NCBI GenBank assembly: GCA_031254795.1
Contig: JAIRTS010000110.1
Span: 1-6,011, forward strand
DNA: 6,011 nucleotides
Source of the DNA: Treponema sp.
Lineage (GTDB): Bacteria; Spirochaetota; Spirochaetia; Treponematales; Breznakiellaceae
Reading direction: 5' to 3'
The notes under the pieces were generated by a model that did no database searches, was not told where the DNA came from, and was given only the letters and a program-made list of their open reading frames with translations. Each line of letters begins with the position of its first letter. Positions within the stretch are counted from its first letter, which is position 1. The position numbers were made by a program, and so were the translations under genes. Of this stretch, positions 1 through 5,575 are shown one piece after another.

Positions 1-168
1 TGCGGGGGGGGGGGGGGGCATGGCCGCAATGGCGCCCACGGCGTCAAACTGCCCGGCATGCGCCGTTGCGTATGCGGCGCGACACGCGGCCGCGCAGTAT
101 GCGCCGGTTGGGCGGCGGGCGCCGCTCGTTACTGCGACTGTTTTGAAACGCAACACAGGCATGTTCAT
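1..168 (-). CDS. possible leftward ORF, partial, runs off the left edge
   Basis: Reading leftward from an ATG at 168-166, the frame stays open for 56 codons to the window edge. It begins MNMPVLRFKTVAVTSG, continues Ala-rich, and ends in five prolines encoded by the homopolymer. A near-consensus promoter sits so close upstream that the predicted transcript would begin at or beside this ATG, giving a leaderless mRNA; a second in-frame ATG is at 162-160. There is no Shine-Dalgarno sequence. No family is recognised. The GC-rich composition makes chance openness likely, so the main support is the promoter. Only the N-terminus would be in view. Confidence 0.25.
   Translation of the reverse strand, partial: MNMPVLRFKTVAVTSGARRPTGAYCAAACRAAYATAHAGQFDAVGAIAAMPPPPPA
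4..18. repeat. 15-base G homopolymer
   Basis: Fifteen consecutive G residues lie at the extreme left edge. Read leftward they are five CCC (Pro) codons of the open frame starting at 168. Long G tracts are slippage-prone and are known phase-variation switches in some bacteria, including treponemes. They are also a classic place for a short-read assembly to end or to gain false G calls. The sequence cannot separate these explanations. Confidence 0.85.
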
Positions 169-175
169 ATATAAC

Positions 176-204
176 ACTATAGCGTGTCGCGCGGCTTTTG
201 TCAA
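176..204 (-). promoter_or_regulatory. predicted sigma70-type promoter, leftward
   Basis: On the minus strand a perfect -35 TTGACA (204-199) is followed by a 17-base spacer and a -10 TATAGT (181-176), which matches the consensus at 5 of 6 positions. The predicted start falls near 169-168, at the ATG of the leftward open frame. The -35 is the innermost of three iterated GTGTTGACA copies. Match and spacing are good in an otherwise GC-rich stretch, so I rate the promoter above the gene it would serve. Confidence 0.55.
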
Positions 205-239
205 CACGGCGCGTGTCAACACACGTACCGTGTCAACAC
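199..239. repeat. three iterated TGTCAACAC motifs
   Basis: Identical 9-mers lie at 199-207, 214-222 and 231-239, with start-to-start spacing of 15 and 17 bases. Two copies extend to the near-palindrome GTGTCAACAC. On the minus strand each copy contains a TTGACA hexamer, and the copy at 199-207 supplies the -35 of the leftward promoter. Related CAACACAGGC (151-160) and TGACACAGGC (259-268) flank the cluster. The array could be operator sites for a regulator overlapping the promoter, or simply a duplicated -35 region. Confidence 0.6.
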
Positions 240-450
240 GGGGCGCGGTTTTTTCAATTGACACAGGCCGCCTCAAGGGGTTTGGTGCCGCGTATCGCGC
301 GAGCCGCCAAAGTCCGAAAGACAGACGGGGAAAAACGCGATGGCGGCGTCCCGGGCGTGTCAGGGGAGGAAGCGGGGGTTTTTCACCGGGCGAAACTTCC
401 GGGCGAAAGGGCGCCGCGCCTCACGCCGCGCCGCCGTACGGCCGCTTTTA

Positions 451-476
451 AGGCGGTTTGCCGCTTGATTTTTTTT
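451..476 (+). terminator. possible intrinsic terminator
   Basis: A 6-bp stem (451-456 with 461-466, one G-U pair) with a TTTG loop is followed by GA and eight T residues (469-476). The same 5' arm can instead pair with 442-447, giving a mutually exclusive hairpin without a T tract. The element overlaps the -35 of the rightward promoter at 465-492. It could stop rightward read-through before the operon, although no gene to its left clearly needs it. The short stem keeps confidence low. Confidence 0.3.
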
Positions 477-492
477 GCGGATATGATATAAT
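465..492 (+). promoter_or_regulatory. predicted promoter with extended -10, first operon
   Basis: TTGATT (465-470), a 16-base T-rich spacer, and a perfect TATAAT (487-492) preceded by TG at 484-485 form an extended -10 element. Transcription would begin near 499, leaving a leader of about 55 nt before the small gene at 554. This is the only good promoter found upstream of the three genes from 554 to 3187, so it probably drives them all. Confidence 0.7.
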
Positions 493-553
493 CAGTCAAA
501 TCCCGAATTGCGCGGGCATCACGCTCGCGGAACAATAAAATTTTGGAGGCGTT

Positions 554-688
554 ATGCGCAAACTTGTTCTAATACTCATAGCCTTTATTGCGATGGCAAC
601 CTTTATAAAGGCTTTTGACACTGAAAGCGCAGTGGCATCCGGTCTTTCCGCCCAGACCGCTGATATGTCCAACGATAGCTCGGATTAG
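554..688 (+). CDS. 44-residue small exported or single-span membrane protein
   Basis: ATG at 554 follows GGAGG (545-549) by four bases, about 55 nt from a strong promoter; the TAG stop is at 686-688. The product starts MRKLVLILIAFIAMATFIKA: two basic residues followed by a hydrophobic run (residues 4-18), which is either a signal peptide, perhaps cut after A20, or one membrane span. The remaining ~24 residues are polar and mildly acidic (D37, D41, D44). No family is recognised. Promoter, ribosome site and a sensible N-terminal signal together make a real gene likely despite the length. It is the first gene of the presumed operon, and the next start is 23 bases downstream. Confidence 0.65.
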   Translation: MRKLVLILIAFIAMATFIKAFDTESAVASGLSAQTADMSNDSSD

Positions 689-711
689 TTTTGCGCGCGA
701 CTTGAGACAAA

Positions 712-909
712 ATGAGACGAAACATGATAAGAGAGCCAATCATACATTCAGGCAGCGCTTCTTTTGAGACAATTTTAGATGAGACATGCGAGCGCTTGTT
801 AGGGAAAAAAGGACAGTATTCTATTACCCGGCTCGCGCAGATGGAAGCTGATCTGGTGAACATGGAGAAGGAACTTGACGTGTTTTTGCGGCGTTATGAC
901 GCGCAATGA
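712..909 (+). CDS. 65-residue hypothetical helical protein
   Basis: The product is hydrophilic, with no signal peptide or membrane segment. The C-terminal half (residues ~30-63, including LAQMEADLVNMEKELDVFL) is rich in Leu, Glu and Arg at heptad-like spacing and is probably helical or coiled-coil. A stop at 703-705 makes ATG 712 the earliest in-frame ATG; ATG 724 is an alternative, giving 61 residues. Only a weak GAGA lies before either start, so its translation may depend on the gene upstream. The TGA stop (907-909) lies within the left arm of the 42-bp palindrome and overlaps an ATG at 906 (ATGA). I do not recognise a family. The non-random composition and operon position support a real gene. 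Confidence 0.6.
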   Translation: MRRNMIREPIIHSGSASFETILDETCERLLGKKGQYSITRLAQMEADLVNMEKELDVFLRRYDAQ

Positions 910-943
910 TCATTCTATTGCGCGCAATAGAATGATCATTGCG
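902..943. repeat. perfect 42-bp palindrome across a stop/start gene junction
   Basis: Bases 902-922 are the exact reverse complement of 923-943, with no spacer. The structure is nested: the 10-bp palindrome AATGATCATT occurs at 905-914 and again at 931-940, flanking a 16-bp palindrome (915-930, CTATTGCGCGCAATAG). Each copy carries a GATC site. The left arm contains the stop codon of the 65-residue protein (907-909), and the right arm contains the chosen start of the large exported protein (932-934). As RNA it would form a hairpin of about 19 bp with a 4-nt loop, hiding that start. There is no T tract, so it is not a standard terminator. Confidence 0.9.
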
Positions 944-3187
944 TACAAAAATCGTCTTATTGCGCCTCTTCTCTTTTTTTGCCTTATAAACGCGGCGCCC
1001 GCTAGCGGGGCCGCGAAAATACGTTTTAGCGGGCTTGACATATCAAACGATGGCAGGGCGCTCTTCAGGGCGGACAGTTATAACAGCGTCCGCGAAGAAA
1101 ACGCCCTGTTCGTGTCCATGCTCGCCGATTTAAGCGTAAAACAACTCACCGCGTTTCCCCAAAACATTGATTTGCTCGAAAACGGCAGGATGATTCTTGT
1201 GCGGAATAGTTTCGGGTGGACTCGCATTCCGGTCGCCGGCGGGGTTCCGGTGTTGTTTAAAGAGCATCCGTCTTTTATCGAGCGTTCAGATGTTTCCGCG
1301 CTCTCCATTAAAAACGCCGAAGTTTCAAAAGACGGAAAATGGCTCGTGTCGCTTGAAAGCGTCAGCGCGGCCTATGGCGACCTTGTGCTTATACATATCA
1401 GCTCGGGCGCGAAGACCCTTGTGGCTTCCCGCGTGGAGAAATCGGATCGCGCGTTTCCCGTCCGGTGGAGCCCGGATTCGCGGGCGTTCATCTATGAGCG
1501 CGATAGAAAACTGTACTATTATCAAGCGCCAGCCACGGCGGCCGCGCCAGTCGCGCCGCCTCATGTGGAGGAGCGGTACCGTTTGATAGGGGAAGGAAGC
1601 GTCTCCTGCGTGGCGTGGGAAGAAGAGGGCGATTTTTTCTATATCAATGGATCCACAGTGTACCGCATCAAAGGCTCGGAGGTGTTTTTCCGTTCCATGT
1701 ATCGCGATTTCATGGAAATCGGATATCCATCGGGAACGCTTCCTTTTGTCTTTGATCCTGATTTTGACGAGTTCTATATAGCGCCCGACGCCAATTCCCT
1801 GCTCATTTCCAAAGCGAATCGCGTGAATCGCACGCTCTTTTTTTATCCGCTTGGCGTCTCGGGCGGAACGGCCCTGCCCTGCCTCCAGTTGCCGGAGATG
1901 AGCAGAGGCGTCACGGCGCTTTGGTCGTCAGCCAATATCATAACGATCTTCGCGCGCAATGGAACCGATCAAAGCGTGTACCGGTTGAACGCCGCCGCGT
2001 TGGCGGGATCTTCGGCGGGCGCTGTCGCGGGCGCGTCTTTTGTTCCGCTCGCGTCTCCCGGCATGGACAACGCGGCGCTTTCCCCCGACGGCAGGCGGGC
2101 GTTGCTTTGGGGGAAAAAGGGCGCGGTTCTTTACGATTATGTGGCGTGGCGAAAAATACAGTCTGTCAGCGACGCGCCAACGTATAGTTGTATATGGCTG
2201 GGAGATGATTTTATCATCGGAGATGAAAAGCGCATTGAGCGCGTCCATATCAATCAGGACAACAGCGCGACCCATCACCTCATTTGCCTTTCTTCCGCCG
2301 ACAGCTTCGCGTTTGAGGCCGAGACCAACCGCATTCTCGCCCAAAACAATGGGGAGTGGTTTGTCACCGACGGGCGTCTCGCGTGGGCCGGATTGCAGGA
2401 GCCGGTGCTGCGCCCCACATCGCTTGTTTCCGGGCGCTACCGCGTGTACCTCGAAAAGCAGGAGTCGGGCATATACGAAAATTTGCCTATGATACGCAAT
2501 ATCACATCGGTGGGAACAACTCCCCTTATACGCGTCCGCGATTCAAGCGGTTTTGCCGAAGGCGGCGTCATCGCCCTGTGTTTTGATTTGTATGACGACG
2601 CGACCGGTTTAGGCCATGTGCTTGACGCGCTTGATTTCTTCAACATAAAAGCGACTTTTTTTCTGAATGGCGAGTGCCTCCGCCGGTATCCTGAAGCCGC
2701 GAAGCGCATTGCCAACGCGGGGCATGAGGCCGCGTCTCTGTTTTTCGCTCCGCTTGATCTTTCCACCTCCCGGTATATTATAGACGCTGATTTTATTTCC
2801 CGGGGTCTCGCCCGCAATGAGGACGAATTTTTCGCCGCCACCGGCAAAGAACTGGCCTTGCTTTGGCATCCGCCTTTTTACGCGGCGCCGCCGAAAACAG
2901 AGGAATTCGCGTTGTCCTCGGGTTATAAAACGATTGAAAGAGACGTTGATCCCGGAGACGCCGTCACCAGAGCGGAGGCTCTGCGGCTGGGGCTTCCTTT
3001 TAGAAGCGCGTCCGGCATGATTGAGGCCATCATGGAGAAAAAGCGGGACGCTTCCGTTGTTCCGGTGCGGCTGGGCTTGTTGCAGGGAGGCCGCGACACC
3101 TATTTGTATAATCGTATTTTCGTCTTGCTTGACGCTCTTGTCAGCGCCGGTTATTCGGTTGTCCCCGTGTCAAAAGCCGCGCGTTAG
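932..3187 (+). CDS. exported beta-propeller-like protein with degenerate NodB-type deacetylase domain
   Basis: The product has 751 residues from ATG 932. Residues 1-26 form a signal peptide (basic start, hydrophobic run around LIAPLLFFCLINAA, possible cut after A27), so it should act in the periplasm or at the surface. Residues ~28-510 show TolB/WD40-style blade motifs: VSKDGKW (131), WSPDSR (179) and LSPDGRR (383). Residues ~546-750 resemble polysaccharide deacetylases: IKATFFLNG near 572-580, WHPPFY (645-650) for the usual RPPxG motif, and DVDPGD (671-676). Metal and catalytic motifs are eroded: FDLYDD (551-556) replaces FDDG, the HxxxH motif after H598 is gone, and the terminal LLH is LLQ (Q718). 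A binding or scaffold role is therefore as likely as catalysis. Start choice: 932 puts the signal peptide at the N-terminus but has no Shine-Dalgarno. TTG 875, with GGAG at 864-867, or ATG 896 would add a long polar extension. Confidence 0.85.
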   Translation: MIIAYKNRLIAPLLFFCLINAAPASGAAKIRFSGLDISNDGRALFRADSYNSVREENALFVSMLADLSVKQLTAFPQNIDLLENGRMILVRNSFGWTRIPVAGGVPVLFKEHPSFIERSDVSALSIKNAEVSKDGKWLVSLESVSAAYGDLVLIHISSGAKTLVASRVEKSDRAFPVRWSPDSRAFIYERDRKLYYYQAPATAAAPVAPPHVEERYRLIGEGSVSCVAWEEEGDFFYINGSTVYRIKGSEVFFRSMYRDFMEIGYPSGTLPFVFDPDFDEFYIAPDANSLLISKANRVNRTLFFYPLGVSGGTALPCLQLPEMSRGVTALWSSANIITIFARNGTDQSVYRLNAAALAGSSAGAVAGASFVPLASPGMDNAALSPDGRRALLWGKKGAVLYDYVAWRKIQSVSDAPTYSCIWLGDDFIIGDEKRIERVHINQDNSATHHLICLSSADSFAFEAETNRILAQNNGEWFVTDGRLAWAGLQEPVLRPTSLVSGRYRVYLEKQESGIYENLPMIRNITSVGTTPLIRVRDSSGFAEGGVIALCFDLYDDATGLGHVLDALDFFNIKATFFLNGECLRRYPEAAKRIANAGHEAASLFFAPLDLSTSRYIIDADFISRGLARNEDEFFAATGKELALLWHPPFYAAPPKTEEFALSSGYKTIERDVDPGDAVTRAEALRLGLPFRSASGMIEAIMEKKRDASVVPVRLGLLQGGRDTYLYNRIFVLLDALVSAGYSVVPVSKAAR

Positions 3188-3228
3188 CGGCGCTTTGAGC
3201 GGGCGCGTCTAGCGGCGCGATTCCCGCT
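3185..3228. repeat. short direct repeat and weak hairpin after the first operon
   Basis: TAGCGGCGC occurs at 3185-3193 (beginning with the stop codon) and again at 3210-3218. AGCGGG (3198-3203) or AGCGG (3211-3215) can pair with CCCGCT/CCGCT ending at 3228. There is no T tract, so this is at best a weak or factor-dependent terminator between the two operons. Confidence 0.3.
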
Positions 3229-3239
3229 GTTCCCCGCGC

Positions 3240-3267
3240 TTGACTTTATTTCCCAAATAGCTATAAT
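3240..3267 (+). promoter_or_regulatory. predicted promoter of the fab operon
   Basis: TTGACT (3240-3245), a 16-base spacer and a perfect TATAAT (3262-3267) predict a transcript start near 3274, about 50 nt before fabG. A weaker second candidate lies downstream: GCGACA (3275-3280), 16 bases, CATAAT (3297-3302) with a TG one base upstream of it. I see no FapR-type operator; TATGTCATA (3292-3300) is only a small symmetric sequence overlapping the second -10. Confidence 0.7.
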
Positions 3268-3325
3268 TCAGTGTGCGACAAAAATAGAGAATATGTCATA
3301 ATACTGACCAAAGTAAGGAAAGACA

Positions 3326-4072
3326 ATGCGTTTGCAGAGCAAAAAAGTCCTTGTCACCGGGGCGTCCCGGGGCATAGGCAAGTCTATAACCGATTTGTTT
3401 TTAGCGGAAGGCGCCGATGTGTGGGGCGTAAGCACGAAATTGCCGGAAGATTTTGAGGAGCGCCGCTCGAAAGCGGCGGAAAAATCAGGCGGAAGCCTCC
3501 ATTGGATAGTGGCGGATTTGAGCGATCTTGCGGGCGTCGAGCGGATCGTCAAAGACGCGCTGAAAGAATCCGGCGGTTTTGACGCGCTGGTGAACAACGC
3601 GGGCATCACAAAAGACGGGCTTTCTTTTAGAATGACGCTTGAAGATTTTCAGAAAGTGATTGATGTCAATTTGACCGCGGCGTTCCTCGTCGCCCGCGCG
3701 ATAGCCGCCGATATGATCCGCAAACGGGCGGGGTCTATCATTAATATGTCGAGCGTCGTGGGCGTTCATGGCAATGGAGGCCAGGCGAATTACGCGGCGA
3801 GCAAGGCCGGGCTTATCGGGCTTGCCAAAAGTTTGGCGCGGGAGACCGCGTCCCGGGGGGTGCGGGTCAATGTCATCGCCCCCGGCTTTATTGAATCCGA
3901 TATGACCAGCGCCATGCCGGACGCGGCGAAGGAGGCCATGCTTGCCGCTATCCCACTTAAACGCGCCGGCGATCCGCGAGACATCGCGGAAGCGGCGCTG
4001 TTTCTGGCGTCCGATAGTTCTTCGTATATCACCGGGCAGGTGTTGTCCGTTGACGGAGGGATGTTTATGTAG
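3326..4072 (+). CDS. fabG: 3-oxoacyl-ACP reductase FabG
   Basis: This is a classical short-chain dehydrogenase that uses NAD(P)H, normally NADPH in FabG, to reduce 3-oxoacyl-ACP to (R)-3-hydroxyacyl-ACP, the first reduction of type II fatty acid elongation in the cytosol. The Rossmann glycine motif TGASRGIG is at residues 11-18, D64 is in the adenine-pocket position, and NNAG is at 90-93. The catalytic tetrad is intact at N115, S143, Y156 and K160. The run GNGGQANYAASKAGLIG and APGFIESDM are characteristic of FabG rather than other short-chain dehydrogenases. The length of 248 residues is normal. ATG 3326 follows AAGGA (3315-3319) by six bases and a good promoter by about 60. It is the first gene of the fab operon, followed by fabF and fabZ, which supports a FAS role over an unrelated reductase. 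Confidence 0.95.
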   Translation: MRLQSKKVLVTGASRGIGKSITDLFLAEGADVWGVSTKLPEDFEERRSKAAEKSGGSLHWIVADLSDLAGVERIVKDALKESGGFDALVNNAGITKDGLSFRMTLEDFQKVIDVNLTAAFLVARAIAADMIRKRAGSIINMSSVVGVHGNGGQANYAASKAGLIGLAKSLARETASRGVRVNVIAPGFIESDMTSAMPDAAKEAMLAAIPLKRAGDPRDIAEAALFLASDSSSYITGQVLSVDGGMFM

Positions 4073-4114
4073 GTATGCGGGTTTGTTCCAAAACTTGCTT
4101 CGCGACCATACAGG

Positions 4115-4199
4115 GCCGCGCGGTTCGCTGGTTTTGAGACAAGCCCTTGCATGAGAAGAAAAACAGGGAAAAAACAGCGTCAGGAGCCGCGCGGTTCCT
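4115..4199. repeat. direct repeat and GC-rich hairpin in the fabG-fabF gap
   Basis: GCCGCGCGGTTC occurs at 4115-4126 and 4186-4197. The second copy lies in a near-palindrome (4182-4199) able to form a 7-bp stem with a GCGC loop and one G-U pair. A further 10-bp palindrome, GCCGGCCGGC, is at 4229-4238. The gap of 225 bases is unusually long for this operon. It contains no recognisable ACP gene (no DSL motif in any frame) and no convincing promoter. A processing or attenuation role for the hairpin is possible but unproven. Confidence 0.4.
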
Positions 4200-4287
4200 C
4201 AAGGCGCTTTTCCATAGCCAGTTTTAAAGCCGGCCGGCCCGCGTGGCTCATGGCTCGCGTTTTGAAACCGGATCGCTTATTTGAAGT

Positions 4288-4292
4288 GAGGT
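4288..4292 (+). promoter_or_regulatory. ribosome binding site that fixes the fabF start
   Basis: GAGGT lies five bases before ATG 4298. The same frame is open back to an ATG at 4151, but that codon has no ribosome site and would add 49 basic residues absent from FabF proteins. The start at 4298 gives MKKVVITGMG, the usual FabF beginning. Confidence 0.85.
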
Positions 4293-4297
4293 GTACA

Positions 4298-5563
4298 ATG
4301 AAGAAGGTGGTTATTACCGGAATGGGGATTATATCCCCTATAGGAAATTCAATCGCTGATTTTGAGAACAGTCTGAAAGCCGGAAAGAGCGGAATTGGTT
4401 ATATAACCCAGTTTGACACAACCGATTTCGACGTGAAAATCGCCGGCGAAGTGAAAAATTTTGATCCGTCGTTGTGGATGGATAAAAAAGACGCGCGCAA
4501 AATGGCGCGATTCACCCAGTTCGCCGTCGCGGCCGCGTCTCAGGCGCTTGAGCAGGCCGGGCTTCTTTCAGATGGGGAAGACGGGCGCAGGCGTTTGGCG
4601 CGTGACGCCGAAAAAACCGGCGTTGTGTTGGGAAACGGCATCGGCGGTTTCGAGATCGTCTCGGAATCGTTCCGCAAATTGTTTGGGCAGGGGCCCAGGC
4701 GCATGTTGCCATTGACCATTCCTCTTATGATCGGCAATGAAGCCGCAGGCGCTATTTCCATGCTTTTCGGCTCCAAAGGCCCCGCCTTTACCCAAGTCAC
4801 CGCCTGCGCGTCCGGAACGGACGCGCTCGGACAGGCGCTTGATCTTGTCCGCGCCGGACGCAGCGACGTTGTCATCGCCGGCGGGACCGAGGCGTGTATA
4901 GTGCCATTCGGTATAGGCGGCTTTCAGATGCTCAAAACGCTTTCAACCAAGCGCAACAATGAGCCTGAAAAAGCGTCCCGCCCCTTTGACGCGGACAGGG
5001 ATGGTTTTGTGATCGGCGAAGCGGCGGGCGTCATAGTGATCGAAAGCGAGGAACACGCGCTTGCTCGCGGCGCTGCGATTTTGGCGGAATTCGCCGGTTA
5101 CGGCGCAAGCGCGGACGCCTATCACATCACGTCGCCGGATCCGTCCGGCGAGGGGGGCGGCAGGGCGATAAAGCTGGCGCTTGCGGACGCGGGTCTTGCG
5201 CCGGAAGAGGTTCAGTACTACAACGCGCATGGCACCTCCACCGAAATAAACGATCCAACCGAAACCAAAATGATAAAATATGCCTTCGGCGATCACGCCT
5301 ACAAAATGAAGGTTTCCAGCGTCAAGAGCATGACTGGACACTGCGTCGCGGGTTCCGGCGGTATAGAGGCTGTCGCCAGCGTGCTTGCCATCCTGCGTGG
5401 TTTTTATCCGCCGACCATCAATCTTGATCATCCTGATCCGGAATGCGATCTTGACTATGTTCCCAACACAGCCCAATACGGCGAAATAAGCGTTGCGGTT
5501 TCCGGTTCTCTTGGCTTCGGCGGTCATAACGGCGTGGTGGTCTTCAAGAAGCGCGGGGCATAA
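4298..5563 (+). CDS. fabF: 3-oxoacyl-ACP synthase II FabF
   Basis: This decarboxylating condensing enzyme of type II fatty acid synthesis joins malonyl-ACP to a growing acyl-ACP in the cytosol. At 421 residues it is close to the usual ~413. The Cys-His-His triad is intact: C170 in TACASG, H311 in NAHGTST, and H348 in KSMTGH with K343 just before. The N-terminal VVITGMGIISPIG and C-terminal GFGGHN are thiolase-fold KS signatures. FabF fits better than FabB by general look, but KS subtypes are hard to separate by eye. The segment after H348 reads CVAGSGG where E. coli FabF has LLGAAG, a mild departure. The gene follows fabG after a 225-base gap and precedes fabZ by 12 bases, so it is probably co-transcribed with both. 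Confidence 0.93.
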   Translation: MKKVVITGMGIISPIGNSIADFENSLKAGKSGIGYITQFDTTDFDVKIAGEVKNFDPSLWMDKKDARKMARFTQFAVAAASQALEQAGLLSDGEDGRRRLARDAEKTGVVLGNGIGGFEIVSESFRKLFGQGPRRMLPLTIPLMIGNEAAGAISMLFGSKGPAFTQVTACASGTDALGQALDLVRAGRSDVVIAGGTEACIVPFGIGGFQMLKTLSTKRNNEPEKASRPFDADRDGFVIGEAAGVIVIESEEHALARGAAILAEFAGYGASADAYHITSPDPSGEGGGRAIKLALADAGLAPEEVQYYNAHGTSTEINDPTETKMIKYAFGDHAYKMKVSSVKSMTGHCVAGSGGIEAVASVLAILRGFYPPTINLDHPDPECDLDYVPNTAQYGEISVAVSGSLGFGGHNGVVVFKKRGA

Positions 5564-5575
5564 AAGGAGAAAGTC

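Larger units (their letters stand above)
1..464. other. GC-rich leader region without a confident gene
   Basis: About 460 bases that are much richer in G and C than the rest of the window. Open frames exist on both strands, but this is expected when stop codons are rare by composition. The rightward frames (20-451 and 198-491) translate to Ala/Arg/Gly-rich low-complexity sequence with no recognisable motif and no Shine-Dalgarno sequence. What can be supported here is a G homopolymer at the left edge, a leftward promoter, an iterated TGTCAACAC motif and a possible terminator at the right end, each listed separately. I see nothing convincing between about 270 and 440. Confidence 0.6.

Noticed and set aside
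258..286. Rightward promoter from TTGACA at 258-263
   Set aside because: No acceptable -10 at 16-18 bases downstream.
20..451. 143-codon rightward open frame
   Set aside because: No ribosome site or promoter, low-complexity Ala/Arg/Gly-rich product, and another frame is open over part of it (198-491); explained by high GC.
603..863. 86-codon minus-strand open frame
   Set aside because: Overlaps the two small rightward genes, which have better promoter and start signals; no recognisable motif.
902..943. Palindrome as an intrinsic terminator
   Set aside because: No T tract follows, and it lies between two genes that otherwise look co-transcribed.
1928..2344. 138-codon minus-strand open frame
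   Set aside because: Antisense to the propeller region of the large exported protein; Arg-rich shadow.
4262..4290. Promoter directly before fabF from TTGAAA
   Set aside because: No -10-like hexamer at proper spacing; the region is the ribosome site.
4151..4297. 49-residue N-terminal extension of FabF
   Set aside because: No Shine-Dalgarno before 4151, basic unstructured content, and a good ribosome site with the standard FabF N-terminus at 4298.
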